DNA of 64,000 nucleotides from Archivesica marissinica. Lineage: Eukaryota; Mollusca; Bivalvia; Venerida; Vesicomyidae. The notes beneath the pieces are model-generated. The model was not told the DNA's origin. It ran no database searches and saw nothing but the letters and a program-made list of their open reading frames with translations. This document shows, one piece after another, positions 32,681 to 47,492 of the stretch (position 1 is the stretch's first letter; the number at the start of each line of letters is the position of its first letter). Both the position numbers and the translations under genes were made by a program. The stretch covers positions 44,299,516-44,363,515 of the forward strand of contig CM026403.1 of NCBI GenBank assembly GCA_014843695.1. Reading direction: 5' to 3'.

Positions 32681-35600
32681 TATATTATACTAGCAGTTAT
32701 AGGTAGGTATATAATTTGTTATACTAGCAGTTATAGGTAGTTATATACTCTGCTATACTAGCGGTTATATGTAGTTATATACTCTGTTATACATGCTGTT
32801 ATAGGTAGGTATAGAGTATGTTATACTAGCAGTAATATGTAGGTATAGACTCTGTTATAATAGCGGTTATATGTAGGTATAGACTATGATATACTAGCTG
32901 TCATAGGTAGGTATAGACTCTGTTATAATAGCGGTTATAGGTAGGTATTGAGTCTGTTATACTAGCAGTTATAGATAGGTATAGACTATGTTATACTAGC
33001 AGTTATAGGTAGGTATAGACTATGTTATACTAGCAGTAATAGGTTGCTATAGATTCTGTCATACTAACAGTTATAGGTAGGTATATACTCTGTTATACTA
33101 GCAGTTATAGGTAGGTATAGACTATGTTATAATAGCGGTTATAGGTAGGTATATTCTATGTTATACTAGCAGTTATAGGTAGATATAGACTATGTTATAC
33201 TAGCGGTTATATGTAGGTATATATTCTGTTATTCTAGCAGAAATAGGTAAGTATATACCCTGTTATACTAGCAGTTATAGGTAGGTATAGACTATGTTAT
33301 ACTAGCAGTTATATGTAGGTACAGATTATGTTATACTAGCAGTTATAGCTAGGTATATACTATGTTATACTAGAAGTTATAGGTAGGTACATACTCTGTT
33401 GTACTAGCAGTTATAGGTAGGTATATACTCTGTTATACTAGCAGTTATAGGTAGGTATATACTCTGTTATACTACCAGTTATAGGTAGGTATAGAGTATG
33501 TTATGCTAGCAGTTATAAGTAGGTATATACTCTGTCATACTAGCAGTTATAGGTAGGTATATACTCTGTTATACTAGCTGTTATTGGTAGGTATTGACTC
33601 CGTTATACTAGCAGATATAGGTAGCTATATACTCTGTTATACTAGCAGTTATAGATATGTATAGACTATGTCATACTAGCAGCTATAGGTAGGTGTATAC
33701 TATGTTATACTAGCAGTTATATGTAGGTATAGTCTATGTTATACTAGCGGTTAGAGGTAAGTATATACTATGTTATACTAGCAGTTATAGGTAGGTATAG
33801 ACTATGTTATACCAGCAGTTATAGGTAGGTATATACTCTGTTATACTAGCAGTTATATGTAGGTATAGACTATGTTATACTAGCAGATATAGGTAGCTAT
33901 ATACTCTGTTACACTAGCAGTTATAGGTAGGTATAGACTATGTTATACCAGCGGTTAGATGTATATATATACTCTGTTGTACTAGCAGTTATAGGTAGGT
34001 ATATACTCTGTTATACTAGCAGTTATAGGTAGGTATATACTCTGTTATACTATCAGTTATTGGTAGGTATATACTCTGCCATACTACTAGTTATAGGTAG
34101 TTATATAGTATGTTAAACTAGCAGTTATAGGTAGGTATAGACTACATTATACTAGCAGTTATAGGTACGTATAGACTCTGTTATACTAGCTGTTATATGT
34201 AGATATATACTCTGCTATATTAGCAGTTTTAGGTAGGTATATACTCTGTTATACTAGCAGTTATAGGTAGGTATAGAGTATATTATACTAGCAGTTATAG
34301 GTAGATATAGACTCTGTTATACTAGCAAATATAGGTAGGTATATACTATGATAGGATAGAGGTTATAGGTAGGTATAGACTATGTTATACTAGCGGTTAT
34401 AGGTAGGTATAGAGTCTGTTATACTAGCAGTAATAGGTAGGTATATATTATGTTATATTAGCAGTTATAGGTAGGCATAGACTATGTTATACTAGTAGTT
34501 ATAGGTAGATATAGACTATGTAATACTAGCAGTAATAGGTAGGTATTGACTATGTTAAACTAGCAGTTATAGGTAGGTATATACTCTGCTATACTAGCAG
34601 TTATAGGTAGGTATATATTATGTTATACTAGCAGTTATAGGTAGGTATAGACTATGTTATACTAGTAGTTATATGTATATATAGACTATAGTATACTAGC
34701 AGTTATAGGTAGGTATAGAATTTGTTATACTAGCAGTTATAGGTAGGTATATACTCTGTTATACTAGCAGTTATAGGTAGGTATATAGTATGTTATACTA
34801 GCAGTTATAGGTAGGTATAGACTTTGTTATACCAGCAGATATAGGTAGGTATATACTATGTTATACTAGCAGTTATAGATAGGTATAGACTATGTTATAC
34901 TAGCAGTTATAGATAGGTATAGACTATGTTATACTAGCAGTTATAGGTAGGTATAGACAATGTTATACTAGCGGCTATAGGTAGGTACAGAGTATGTTAT
35001 ACTAGCAGTAATAGGTAGGTATAGATTATGTTATACTAGCAGTTATAGGTATGTATAGACTATGTTATACCAGCGGTTAGATGTATGTATATACTCTGTT
35101 GTACTAGCAGTTATAGGTAGGTATATACTCTGTTATACTATCAGTTATTGGTAGGTATATACTCTGCTATACTACTAGTTATAGGTAGTTATATAGTATG
35201 TTAAACTAGCAGTTATAGGTAGGTATAGACTATGTTATACTAGTAGTTATATGTAGATATAGACTACATTATACTAGCAGTTATAGGTAGGTATAGACTC
35301 TGTTATACTAGCTGTTATATGTAGTTATATACTCTGCTATACTAGCAGTTATAGGTAGGTATATACTCTGTTATACTAGCAGTTATAGGTAGGTATAGAG
35401 TATGTTATACTAGCAGTTATAGGTAGGTATATACTTTGTTATACTAGCATATATAGGTAGGTATATACTATGTTATACTAGCAGTTATAGGTAGGTATAG
35501 ACTATGTTATACTAGCAGTTATAGGTAGGTATAGACTATGTTATACTAGCAGTTATAGGTAGGTATATACTCTGTTATACTAGCAGTTATAGGTAGGTAT

Positions 35601-38600
35601 ATACTCTGTTATACTAGCAGTTATAGGTAGGTATAGACTATGTTATACTAGCAGTTATAGGTAGGTATATACTATGTTATACTAGCAGATATAGGTAGGT
35701 ATATACTATGTTATACTAGCAGTTATAGGTAGGTATAGACTATGTTATACTAGCAGTTATAGGTAGGTATATACTATGTTATACTAGCAGTTATAGGTAG
35801 GTATAGACTATGTTATACTAGCAGTTATAGGTAGGTATAGACTATGTTATACTAGCAGTTATAGGTAGGTATAGACAATGTTATACTAGCGGCTATAGGT
35901 AGGTACAGAGTATGTTATACTAGCAGTAATAGGTAGGTATAGATTATGTTATACTAGCAGTTATAGGTATGTATAGACTATGTTATACCAGCGGTTAGAT
36001 GTATGTATATACTCTGTTGTACTAGCAGTTATAGGTAGGTATATACTATGTTATACTATCAGTTATTGGTAGGTATATACTCTGTTGTACTAGCAGCTAT
36101 AGGTAGGTATAGAATATGTTATACTAGCAGTTATAGGTTGGTATAGACTATGTTATACTAGCAGTTATAGGTAGGTATATACTATGTTATACTAGCAGTA
36201 ATAGGTAGGTATAGACTATGTTATACTAGCAGTTATAAGTAGTTATATACTATGTCATACTAGCAGTTATAGGTAGGTATATACTCTGTTATACAAGCAG
36301 TTATAGGTAGGTATAGATTATGTTATACTAGCAGTTATAGGTAGGTATAGACTCTGTTATAATAGCAGTTATAGGTAGGTATATACTATGTTATACCAGC
36401 GGTTAGATGTATGTATATACTCTGTTATACTAGCAGTTATAGGTAGGTATATACTCTTTTATACTAGCAGTTATATGTAGGTATAGAGTATGTTATACTA
36501 GCAGTTATAAGTAGGTATATACTCTGTCATACTAGCAGATATAGGTAGGAATATAATGTTATACTAGCAGTTATAGGTAGGTATAGACTATGTTATACTA
36601 GCAGTTATAGGTATGTATAGACTATGTTATACTAGCAGTTATAGGTAGGTATATACTCTGTTATACTAGCAGTTATAGGTAGGTATATACTCTGTTATAC
36701 TAGCAGTTATAGGTAGGTATAGACTATGTTATACTAGCAGTTATATGTAGGTATAGAGTATGTTATACTAGCAGTTATAGGTAGGTATATACTATGTTAT
36801 ACTAGCAGTTATAGGTAGGTATAATTATGTTATACTAGCAGTTATAGGTAGGTATATACTCTGTTATACTAGCAGTTATAGGTAGGTATATACTATGTTA
36901 TACTAGCAGTTATAGGTAGGTATATACTATGTTATACTAGCAGTTATAGGTAGGTATAGACTATGTTATACTAGCAGTTATAGGTAGGTATATACTATGT
37001 TATACTAGCAGTTATAGGTAGGTATAGACTATGTTATACTAGTATAAGTAGGTATATACTCTGTTATACTAGCAGTTATAGGTAGGTATATACTATGTTA
37101 TACTAGCAGTTATAGATAGTTATATACTCTGTTATACTAGCAGTTATAGGTAGGTATATACTCTGTTATACTATCAGTTATAGGTAGGTATATACTCTGT
37201 TATACTAGCAGTTATATGTAGGTATATACTATGTTATACTAGCAGTTATAGGTAGGTATAGACTATGTTATACTAGAAGTTATAAGTAGGTATATACTCT
37301 GTCATACTAGCAGATATAGGAAGGAATATCAATGTTATACTAGCAGTTATAGGTAGGTATAGACTCTGTTATACTATCAGTTATAGATAGGTATATACTA
37401 TGTTATACTAGCAGCTATAGGTAGGTATATACTATGTTATACCAGCAGTTATAGGTAGGTATAGACTATGTTATAATAGCAGTTATAGGTAGGTATATAC
37501 TATGTCATACTAGCAGTTATAGATAGTTATATACTATGTTATACTAGCAGTTATATGTAGGTATATACTATGTCATACTAGCTATAAGTAGGTATATACT
37601 ATGTTATACTAGCAGTTATAGGTAGGTATATACTATGTTATACTAGCAGTTATAAGTAGTTATATACTCTGTCATACTAGCAGTTATAGGTAGGTATATA
37701 CTCTGTTATACAAGCAGTTATAAGTAGGTATAGAGAATGTTATACTAGCAGTTATATGTAGGTATATACTATGTTATACTAGCAGTTATATGTAGGTATA
37801 GACTATGTTATACTAGAAGTTATAAGTAGGTATATACTCTGTCATACTAGCAGATATAGGAAGGAATATAATGTTATACTAGCAGTTATAGGTAGGTATA
37901 GACTATGTTATACTAGCAGTTATAGGTAGGTATAGGCTATGTTATAATAGCGGTTATAGGTAGGTATATTATATGTTGTACTAGCAGTTATAGGTAGGAA
38001 TATAATGTTATACTAGCATTTATAGGTAGGTATAGACTATGTTATAATAGCGGTTATAGGTAGGTATATTATATGTTATACTAGCGGTTATAGGTAGGTA
38101 TATACTCTGTTATACTAGCAGTTATAGGTAGGTATAGACAATGTTATACTAGCGGTTATAGGTAGGTCCAGAGTATGTTATACTAGCAGTAATAGGTAGG
38201 TATAGACTATGTTGTACTAGCAGTTATAGGTAGGTATATACTCTGCTATACTAGTAGTTATAGGTAGGTATATATTCTGTTATACTAGCAGTTATAGGTA
38301 GGTATAGAGTATGTTATACTAGCAGTTATAGGTAGGTATTGACTTTGTTATACCAGCAGATATAGGTAGGTATATACTATGTTATATTAGCAGTTATAGA
38401 TAGGTATTGACTCTGATATACTATCAGTTATATGTAGGTATAGACTATGTTATACTAGCAGTAATAGGTAGGTATAGATTATGTTATACTAGCAGTTATA
38501 GGTATGTATAGACTATGTTATACCAGCGGTTAGATGTATGTATATACTCTGTTGTACTAGCAGTTATAGGTAGATATATACTCTGTTATACTATCAGTTA

Positions 38601-41600
38601 TTGGTAGGTATATACTCTGTTGTACTAGCAGCTATAGGTAGGTATAGAATATGTTATACTAGCAGTAATAGGTTCAAAAAGGTATATACTATGTTATACT
38701 AGCAGTTATATGTAGGTATAGAGTATGTCATACTAGTATAGGTAGGTATATACTCTGTTATACTAGCAGTTATAGGTAGGTATAGAGTATGTTATACTAG
38801 CAGTTATAAGTAGTTATATACTCTGTGATACTAGCAGTTATAGGTAGGTATATACTCTGTTATACAAGCTGTTATAGGTAGGTATATATAGTATGTTATA
38901 CTAGCCGTTATAGGTAGGTATAGACTCTGTTATAATAGCGGTTATAGGTAGGTATATACTATGTTATACCAGCGGTTAGATGTATGTATATACTCTGTTA
39001 TACTAGCAGTTATATGTAGGTATAGAGTATGTTATACTAGCAGTTATAAGTAGGTATATACTCTGTCATACTAGCAGATATAGGTAGGAATATAATGTTA
39101 TACTAGCAGTTATAGGTAGGTATAGACTATGTTATACTAGCAGTTATAGGTAGGTATAGACTATGTTATAATAGCGGTTATAGGTAGATATAGACTATAT
39201 TATACTAGCAGTTATAGGTAGGTATAGAATTTGTTATACTAGCAGTTATAGGTAGTTATATACTCTGCTATACTAGCGGTTATATGTAGTTATATACTCT
39301 GTTATACATGCAGTTATATGTAGGTATAGACTATGTTATACTAGCAGTAATAGGTAGGTATAGACTCTGTTATAATAGCGGTTATAGGTAGGTATTGAGT
39401 CTGTTATACTAGCAGATATAGATAGGTATATACTATGTTATACTAGCAGTTATAGATAGGTATAGACTATGTTATACTAGCAGTTATAGGTAGGTATAGA
39501 CTATGTTATACTAGCAGTAATAGGTTGCTATAGATTCTGTCATACTAACAGTTATAGGTAGGTATATACTCTGTTATACTAGCAGTTATAGGTAGGTATA
39601 GACTATGTTATAATAGCGGTTATAGGTAGGTATATTCTATGTTATACTAGCAGTTATAGGTAGATATAGACTATGTTATACTAGCGGTTATAGGTAGGTA
39701 TATACTATGTTATACCAGCGGTTAGATGTATGTATATACTCTGTTATACTAGCAGTTATAGGTAGGTATATATCCTGTTATACTAGCAGTTATATGTAGG
39801 TATAGAGTATGTTATACTAGCAGTTATAAGTAGGTATATACTCTGTCATACTAGCAGATATAGGTAGGAATATAATGTTATACTACCAGTTATAGGTAGG
39901 TATAGACTATGTATCTACAGGTAAGGTAGTATAGACTATGTTATAAATAGCGGTTTAGTATGTATATTCTAATGTTGTACTAGCAGTTATGGTTATTAGA
40001 CTATGTTGAGACTAGCGGTTATGAGGTAGGTATAACTCTGTTATACTACAGGTTATAGGTAGGTATATAATCTGTTTCTAGCAGTTATAGGTAGGTAATG
40101 ACATGTTATACTAGCAGTTATATTAGGTACAGCTTTATGTTATACTACCTCAGTTATAGCTAGGTAATATACTATGTTAACTAGAAGTTGGTAGTAAGCT
40201 TTATGTTATACTGGCAGTTTATAGGTAGGTATATACTCTGTTACACTCACAGTAATAGGTATTTATATACATTTTATACTAGGATTTATAGGAAGCTATA
40301 TACTCTGTTATACTAGCGGCTATTGGTAGGTATTGACTCTGTTATACTAGCAGATATAGGTAGCTATATACTCTGTTACACTAGCAGTTATAGGTATGTA
40401 TAGACTCTGTTATGCTAGCTGTTATAGATAGTTATATACTCTGCTATACTAGCAGTTATACGTAGGTATATACTATGTTATACTATCAGTTATTGGTAAG
40501 TATATACTCTGCTATACTACCAGATATAGGTATCTATATACTATGTTAAACTAGCAGTTATAGGTAGGTATATACTATTTTATACTAGCAGTTATAGGTA
40601 GACATATACTACATTATAATAGCAGTTATAGGTAGGTATATACTATTTTACTAGCAGTTACATATAGATATAGACTACATTATACTAGCAGTTATAGGTA
40701 AGTATAGAATATGCTACACTAGCAGTTATATGTAGATATAGACTCTGTATACTAGCAAATATAGGTAGGTATATACTATGTATAATAGATGTTATAGGTA
40801 AGTATATACTATGCTATACTAGCACTTATAGGTAGGTATATACTCTGTTATAATAGCAGTAAAGATAGGTATATATTATTATATTATACTAACAGTTATA
40901 GGTAGACATAGACTATGCTATACTAGTAGTTATGGGTAGATATAGACTATATTATACTAGCAGTTATAGGTAGGTATAGAATCTGTTATACTAGCAGTTA
41001 TAGGTAGGTATATACTCTGCTATACTAGCAGTAATGTAGTAAATACTATGTTATACAAGCAGTTATAGGTAGGTATAGAGTATGTTATACTAGCAGTAAT
41101 AGGTAGGTATAGACTATGTTATACTAGCAGTTATAGGTAGGTATTGACTCTGTTATACTAGCAGATATAGGTAGGTATATACTTTGTTATACTAGCAGTT
41201 ATAGATAGGTATATACAATGTTATAATAGCAGTTATAGGTAGGTATATACTATGTTATACTAGCAGTTATAGGTAGATATAGACTATGTTATACTAGCAG
41301 TTATAGGTAGGTATATACTCTGTTATACTAGCAGAAATAGGTAGGTATATACTCTGTTATACTAGCAGTTATAGGTAGGTATAGAGTATGTTATACTAGC
41401 AGTTATAGGTACGTATAGACTCTGTTATAATAGCGGTTATAGGTAGGTATATAATATGTCATACCAGCGGTTAGATGTATGTATATACTCTGTTATACTA
41501 GCAGTTATAGTTAGGTATAGATTATGTTATACTAGCAGTTATATGTAGGTACAGATTATGTTATACTAGCAGTTATAGCTAGGTATATACTATGTTATAC

Positions 41601-44600
41601 TAGAAGTTATAGGTAGGTACATACTATGTTATACTAACAGTTATAGGTAGGTATATACTCTGTTATACTACCAGTTATAGGTAGGTATAGACTATGTTAT
41701 GCTAGCAGTTATAAGTAGGTATATACTCTGTCATACTAGCAGTTATAGGTAGGTATATACACTGTTATACTAGCAGTTATAGGTAGGTATAGACTATGTT
41801 ATACTAGCAGTTATAGGTAGGTATATACTCTGTTATACCAGCAGATATAGGTAGGTATATACTATGTTATACTAGCAGTTATAGGTAGGTATAGACAATG
41901 TTATACTAGCGGTTATAGGTAGGTACAGAGTATGTTATACTAGCAGTAATAGGTAGGTATAGACTATGTTGTACTAGCAGTTATAGGTAGGTATATACTC
42001 TGCTATACTAGTAGTTATATGTAGGTATATATTCTGTTATACTAGCAGTTATAGGTAGGTATAGAGTATGTTATACTAGCAGTTATAGGTAGGTATTGAC
42101 TTTGTTATACCAGCAGATATAGGTAGGTATATAATATGTTATATTAGCAGTTATAGATAGGTATAGACAATGTTATACTAGCAGTTATAGAAAGGTATAG
42201 ACTATGTTATACTAGCAGTTATAGGTAGGTATAGACTATGTTATACCAGCGGTTAGATGTATGTATATACTATGTTGTACTAGCAGTTATAGGTAGGTAT
42301 ATACTCTGTTATACTATCAGTTATTGGTAGGTATATATTCTGTTGTTCTAGCAGCTATAGGTAGGTATAGAATATGTTATACTAGCAGTAATAGGTTGGT
42401 ATAGATTCTGTCATACTAACAGTTATAGGTAGGTATATACTCTGTTATACTAGCAGTTATAGGTAGGTATAGACTATGTTATAATAGCGGTTATAGGTAG
42501 GTATAGACTATGTTATACTAGCAGTTATAGATAGGTATATACTATGTTATACTAGCAGTTATATGTAGGTATAGAGTATGTCATACTAGTATAGGTAGGT
42601 ATATACTCTGTTATACTAGCAGTAATAGGTTGGTATAGAGTATGTTATACTAGCAGTTATAAGTAGTTATATACTCTGTCATACTTGCAGTTATAGGTAG
42701 GTATATACTCTGTTATACAAGCTGTTATAGGTAGGTATAGACTATGTTATACTAGCAGTTATAGGTAGGTATAGACTATGTTATAATAGCGGTTATAGGT
42801 AGGTATATACTATGTTATACCAGCGGTTAGATGTATGTATATACTCTGTTATGCTAGCAGTTTTAGGTAGGTATATACTAAGTTATACTAGCAGTTATAT
42901 GTAGGTATAGAGTATGTTATACTAGAAGTTATAAGTAGGTATATACTCTGTCATACTAGCAAATATAGGTAGGAATATAATGTTATACTAGCAGTTATAG
43001 GTAGGTATAGACTATGTTATACTAGCAGTTTTAGGTAGGTATAGACTATTTTATACTAGCGGTTATATGTAGGTATATATTCTGTTATTCTAGCAGAAAT
43101 AGGTAAGTATATACCCTGTTATACTAGCAGTTATTGGTAGGTATAGACTATGTTATACTAGCAGTTATATGTAGGTACAGATTATGTTATACTAGCAGTT
43201 ATAGCTAGGTATATACTATGTTATACTAGAAGTTATAGGTAGGTACATACTCTGTTGTACTAGCAGTTATAGGTAGGTATATACTATGTTATATTAGCAG
43301 TTATAGATATGTATAGACTATGTCATACTAGCAGCTATAGGTAGGTGTATATTATGTTATACTAGCAGTTATATGTAGGTATAGTCTATGTTATACTAGC
43401 GGTTAGAAGTAAGTATATACTATGTTATACTAGCAGTTATAGGTAGGTATAGACTTTGTTATACCAGCAGTGATAGGTAGGTATATACTCTGTTATACTA
43501 GCAGTTATATGTAGGTATAGACTATGTTATACTAGCAGATATAGGTAGCTATATACTCTGTTGCACTAGCAGTTATAGGTAGGTATAGACTATGTTATAC
43601 CAGCGGTTAGATGTATATATATACTCTGTTGTACTAGCAGTTATAGGTAGGTATATACTCTGTTATACTAGCAGTTATAGTTAGGTATATACTCTGTTAT
43701 ACTATCAGTTATTGGTAGGTATACACTCTGCCATACTACTAGTTATAGGTAGTTATATAGTATGTTAAACTAGCAGTTATAGGTAGGTATATACTATGTT
43801 ATACTATCAGTTATATGTAGATATAGAATACATTATACTAGCAGTCATAGGTACGTATAGACTCTGTTATACTAGCTGTTATATGTAGATATATACTCTG
43901 CTATACTAGCAGTTATAGTTAGGTATAGAGTATATTATACTAGCAAATATAGGTAGGTATATACTATGATAGGATAGAGGTTATAGGTAGGTATAGACTA
44001 TGTTATACTAGCGGTTATGGTAGGTATAGAGTCTGTTATACTAGCAGTAATAGGTAGGTATATATTATGTTATATTAGCAGTTATATGTAGGCATAGACT
44101 ATGTTATACTAGTAGTTATAGGTAGATATAGACTATGTAATACTAGCAGTAATAGGTAGGTATTGACTATGTTAAACTAGCAGTTATAGGTACGTATATA
44201 CTCTACTATACTAGTAGTTATAGGTAGGTATATATTATGTTATACTAGCAGTTATAGGTAGGTATAAACTATGTTATACTAGTAGTTATGTGTAGATATA
44301 GACTATATTATACCAGCAGTTATAGGTAGGTATAGAATTTGTTATACTAGCAGTTATAGGTAGGTATATACTCTGTTATACTAGCAGTTATAGGTAGGTA
44401 TAGAGTATGTTATACTATCAGTTATAGGTAGGTATAGACTTTGTTATACCAGCAGATATAGGTAGGTATATACTATGTTATACTAGCAGTTATAGATAGG
44501 TATAGACTATGTTATACTAGCAGTTATTGATAGGTATATACTCTGTTATACTAGCAGTTATAGGTAGGTATAGAGTATGTTATACTAGCAGTTATAGGTA

Positions 44601-45956
44601 GGTATTGACTTTGTTATACCAGCAGATATAGGTAGGTATATACTATGTTATATTAGCAGTTATAGATAGGTATAGACTATGTTATACTAGCAGTTATAGG
44701 TAGGTATTGACTATGTTATACTAGCAGTTATAGGTAGGTATTGACTATGTTATACTCGCAGTTTTAGATAGGTATAGACTATGTTATACTAGCAGTTATA
44801 GGTTGGTGTAGACAATGTTATACTAGCGGCAATAGGAAGTGACAGAGTATGTTATACTAGCAGTAATAGGTAGGTATAGATTATGTTATACTAGCAGTTA
44901 TAGGTAGGTATATACTATGTTAGAATAGAGGTTATAGGTAAGTATAGACTATGTTATACTAGCGGTTGTAGGTAGGTATAGAGTCTGTTATACTAGCAGT
45001 AATAGGTAGGTATATATTATGTTATATTAGCAGTTATAGGTAGATATAGACTATATTATACTAGCAGTTATAGGTAGGTATAGAATTTGTTATACCAGCA
45101 GATATAGGTAGGTATATACTATGTTATACTAGCAGTTATTGATAGGTATAGACTATGTTATACTAGCAGTTATAGGTAGGTATAGACAATGTTATACTAG
45201 CGGCTATAGGTAGGTACAGAGTATGTTATGCTAGCAGTAATATGTAGATATAGAACATATATACTAGCAGTTATAGGTATGTATATACTAAGTTATACTA
45301 GCAGTTATATGTATGTATATACTCTGTTGTACTAGCAGTTATAGGAAGGTATATACTCTGTTATACTATCAGTTACTGGTAGGTATATACTATGCTATAC
45401 TACTAGTTATATGTAGTTATATAGTATGTTAAACTACCAGTTATATGTAGGTATAGACTATGTTATACTAGTAGTTATATGTAGATATAGACTACATTAT
45501 ACTAGCAGTTATAGTTAGGTATAGACACTGTTATACTAGATGTTATATGTAGTTATATACTCTGCTATACTAGCAGTTATAGGTAGGTATATAATCTGTT
45601 ATACTAGCAGTTATAGGTAGGTATAGAGTATGTTATACTAGCAGTTATATGTAGATAAATACTCTGTTATACAAGCAGATATAGGTAGGTATATACTATG
45701 TTATACTAGCAGTTATAGATAGGTATAGACTATGTTATACTAGCAGTTATAGGTAGGTATAGACAATGTTATACTAGCGGTTATAGGTAGGTACAGAGTA
45801 TGTTATACTAGCAGTAATAGGTAGGTATAGACTATGTTGTACTAGCAGTTATAGGTAGGTATATACTCTGCTATACTAGTAGTTATAGGCAGGTATATAT
45901 TCTGTTATACTAGCAGTTATAGGTAGGTATAGAGTATGTTATACTAGCAGTTATAG
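32681..45956 (+). repeat. 34-bp satellite array B with ~3.8-kb higher-order structure
   Basis: Same 34-bp family as array A in plus orientation. Long-range order is visible: the GACAATGTTATACTAGCGG variant followed by GTAGG(C/T)CCAGAG or GTAGGTACAGAG occurs at 38137, 41894 and 45762, about 3.76 and 3.87 kb apart. Some blocks (for example 35500-35880) are runs of nearly identical units, while 39898-40260 is full of indels. No gene is seen. Confidence 0.96.
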
Positions 45957-46956
45957 NNNNNNNNNNNNNNNNNNNNNNNNNNNNNNNNNNNNNNNNNNNN
46001 NNNNNNNNNNNNNNNNNNNNNNNNNNNNNNNNNNNNNNNNNNNNNNNNNNNNNNNNNNNNNNNNNNNNNNNNNNNNNNNNNNNNNNNNNNNNNNNNNNNN
46101 NNNNNNNNNNNNNNNNNNNNNNNNNNNNNNNNNNNNNNNNNNNNNNNNNNNNNNNNNNNNNNNNNNNNNNNNNNNNNNNNNNNNNNNNNNNNNNNNNNNN
46201 NNNNNNNNNNNNNNNNNNNNNNNNNNNNNNNNNNNNNNNNNNNNNNNNNNNNNNNNNNNNNNNNNNNNNNNNNNNNNNNNNNNNNNNNNNNNNNNNNNNN
46301 NNNNNNNNNNNNNNNNNNNNNNNNNNNNNNNNNNNNNNNNNNNNNNNNNNNNNNNNNNNNNNNNNNNNNNNNNNNNNNNNNNNNNNNNNNNNNNNNNNNN
46401 NNNNNNNNNNNNNNNNNNNNNNNNNNNNNNNNNNNNNNNNNNNNNNNNNNNNNNNNNNNNNNNNNNNNNNNNNNNNNNNNNNNNNNNNNNNNNNNNNNNN
46501 NNNNNNNNNNNNNNNNNNNNNNNNNNNNNNNNNNNNNNNNNNNNNNNNNNNNNNNNNNNNNNNNNNNNNNNNNNNNNNNNNNNNNNNNNNNNNNNNNNNN
46601 NNNNNNNNNNNNNNNNNNNNNNNNNNNNNNNNNNNNNNNNNNNNNNNNNNNNNNNNNNNNNNNNNNNNNNNNNNNNNNNNNNNNNNNNNNNNNNNNNNNN
46701 NNNNNNNNNNNNNNNNNNNNNNNNNNNNNNNNNNNNNNNNNNNNNNNNNNNNNNNNNNNNNNNNNNNNNNNNNNNNNNNNNNNNNNNNNNNNNNNNNNNN
46801 NNNNNNNNNNNNNNNNNNNNNNNNNNNNNNNNNNNNNNNNNNNNNNNNNNNNNNNNNNNNNNNNNNNNNNNNNNNNNNNNNNNNNNNNNNNNNNNNNNNN
46901 NNNNNNNNNNNNNNNNNNNNNNNNNNNNNNNNNNNNNNNNNNNNNNNNNNNNNNNN
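45957..46956. other. Assembly gap, exactly 1,000 N, inside satellite
   Basis: A run of N of round length between satellite units of the same family and orientation. The true array length here is unknown. Confidence 0.99.
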
Positions 46957-47227
46957 AAGTATAGACTATGTTAAACTAGCAGTTATAGGTAGGTATATAT
47001 TATGTTATACTAGCAGTTATAGGTAGCTATAGACTATGTTATACTAGTAGTTATGTGTAGATATAGAATATATTATACTAGCAGTTATAGGTAGGTATAT
47101 AATTTGTTATACTAGCAGTTATAGGTAGTTATATACTCTGCTATACACTAGCAGTTATAAGTAGGTATAAACTCTGTTATACTAGCAGTTATAGATATGT
47201 ATAGACTATGTTGTACAAGCAGTTATA
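46957..47227 (+). repeat. 34-bp satellite between gap and SINE
   Basis: Eight units of the same family. The last bases ACAAGCAGTTATA (47215-47227) are the left target duplication of the SINE. Confidence 0.95.
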
Positions 47228-47492
47228 TAGTCCGCCTCCGTGGTCGAGTGGTTAAGGTCGCTGACTTGTATACCACTGTAACCTATCATCACTGATGGTC
47301 ACGGGTTCGAGCCCCGCTCAGACCGTGTCTCATTTATATGAAAAAGTTGGCAGTTTCTTACGGAGGTTGGTGCACCCAAGTACTGGTTAACCGCTGGAGC
47401 CTGCCCAGGAAAGGTGTTGTTAGGTAAACTGCCCGCCGGCGATATAGCCCAAAATGGTGCTGATGCAGGCGTAAAACCCGAACTATAACATA
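47228..47492 (+). mobile_element. tRNA-derived SINE, 265 bp
   Basis: Flanked by a perfect 13-bp target duplication ACAAGCAGTTATA (47215-47227 and 47493-47505) made of satellite. The head is tRNA-related: box A TGGTCGAGTGG (47241-47251) with GTTAAGG, and box B GGTTCGAGCCC (47304-47314), with the longer spacing of a class II (Ser/Leu-like) tRNA. A ~165-bp unrelated body follows, including ACTGGTTAACCGCTGGAGCC and AACTGCCCGCCGGCG, and ends AACTATAACATA without poly(A). The body resembles mollusc SINE bodies, from memory. A 65-codon reverse ORF within it is not a gene. Confidence 0.85.

Noticed and set aside
47228..47330. Functional tRNA gene
   Set aside because: Box A and B are good, but the acceptor stem does not close cleanly and a target-duplicated SINE body follows directly.
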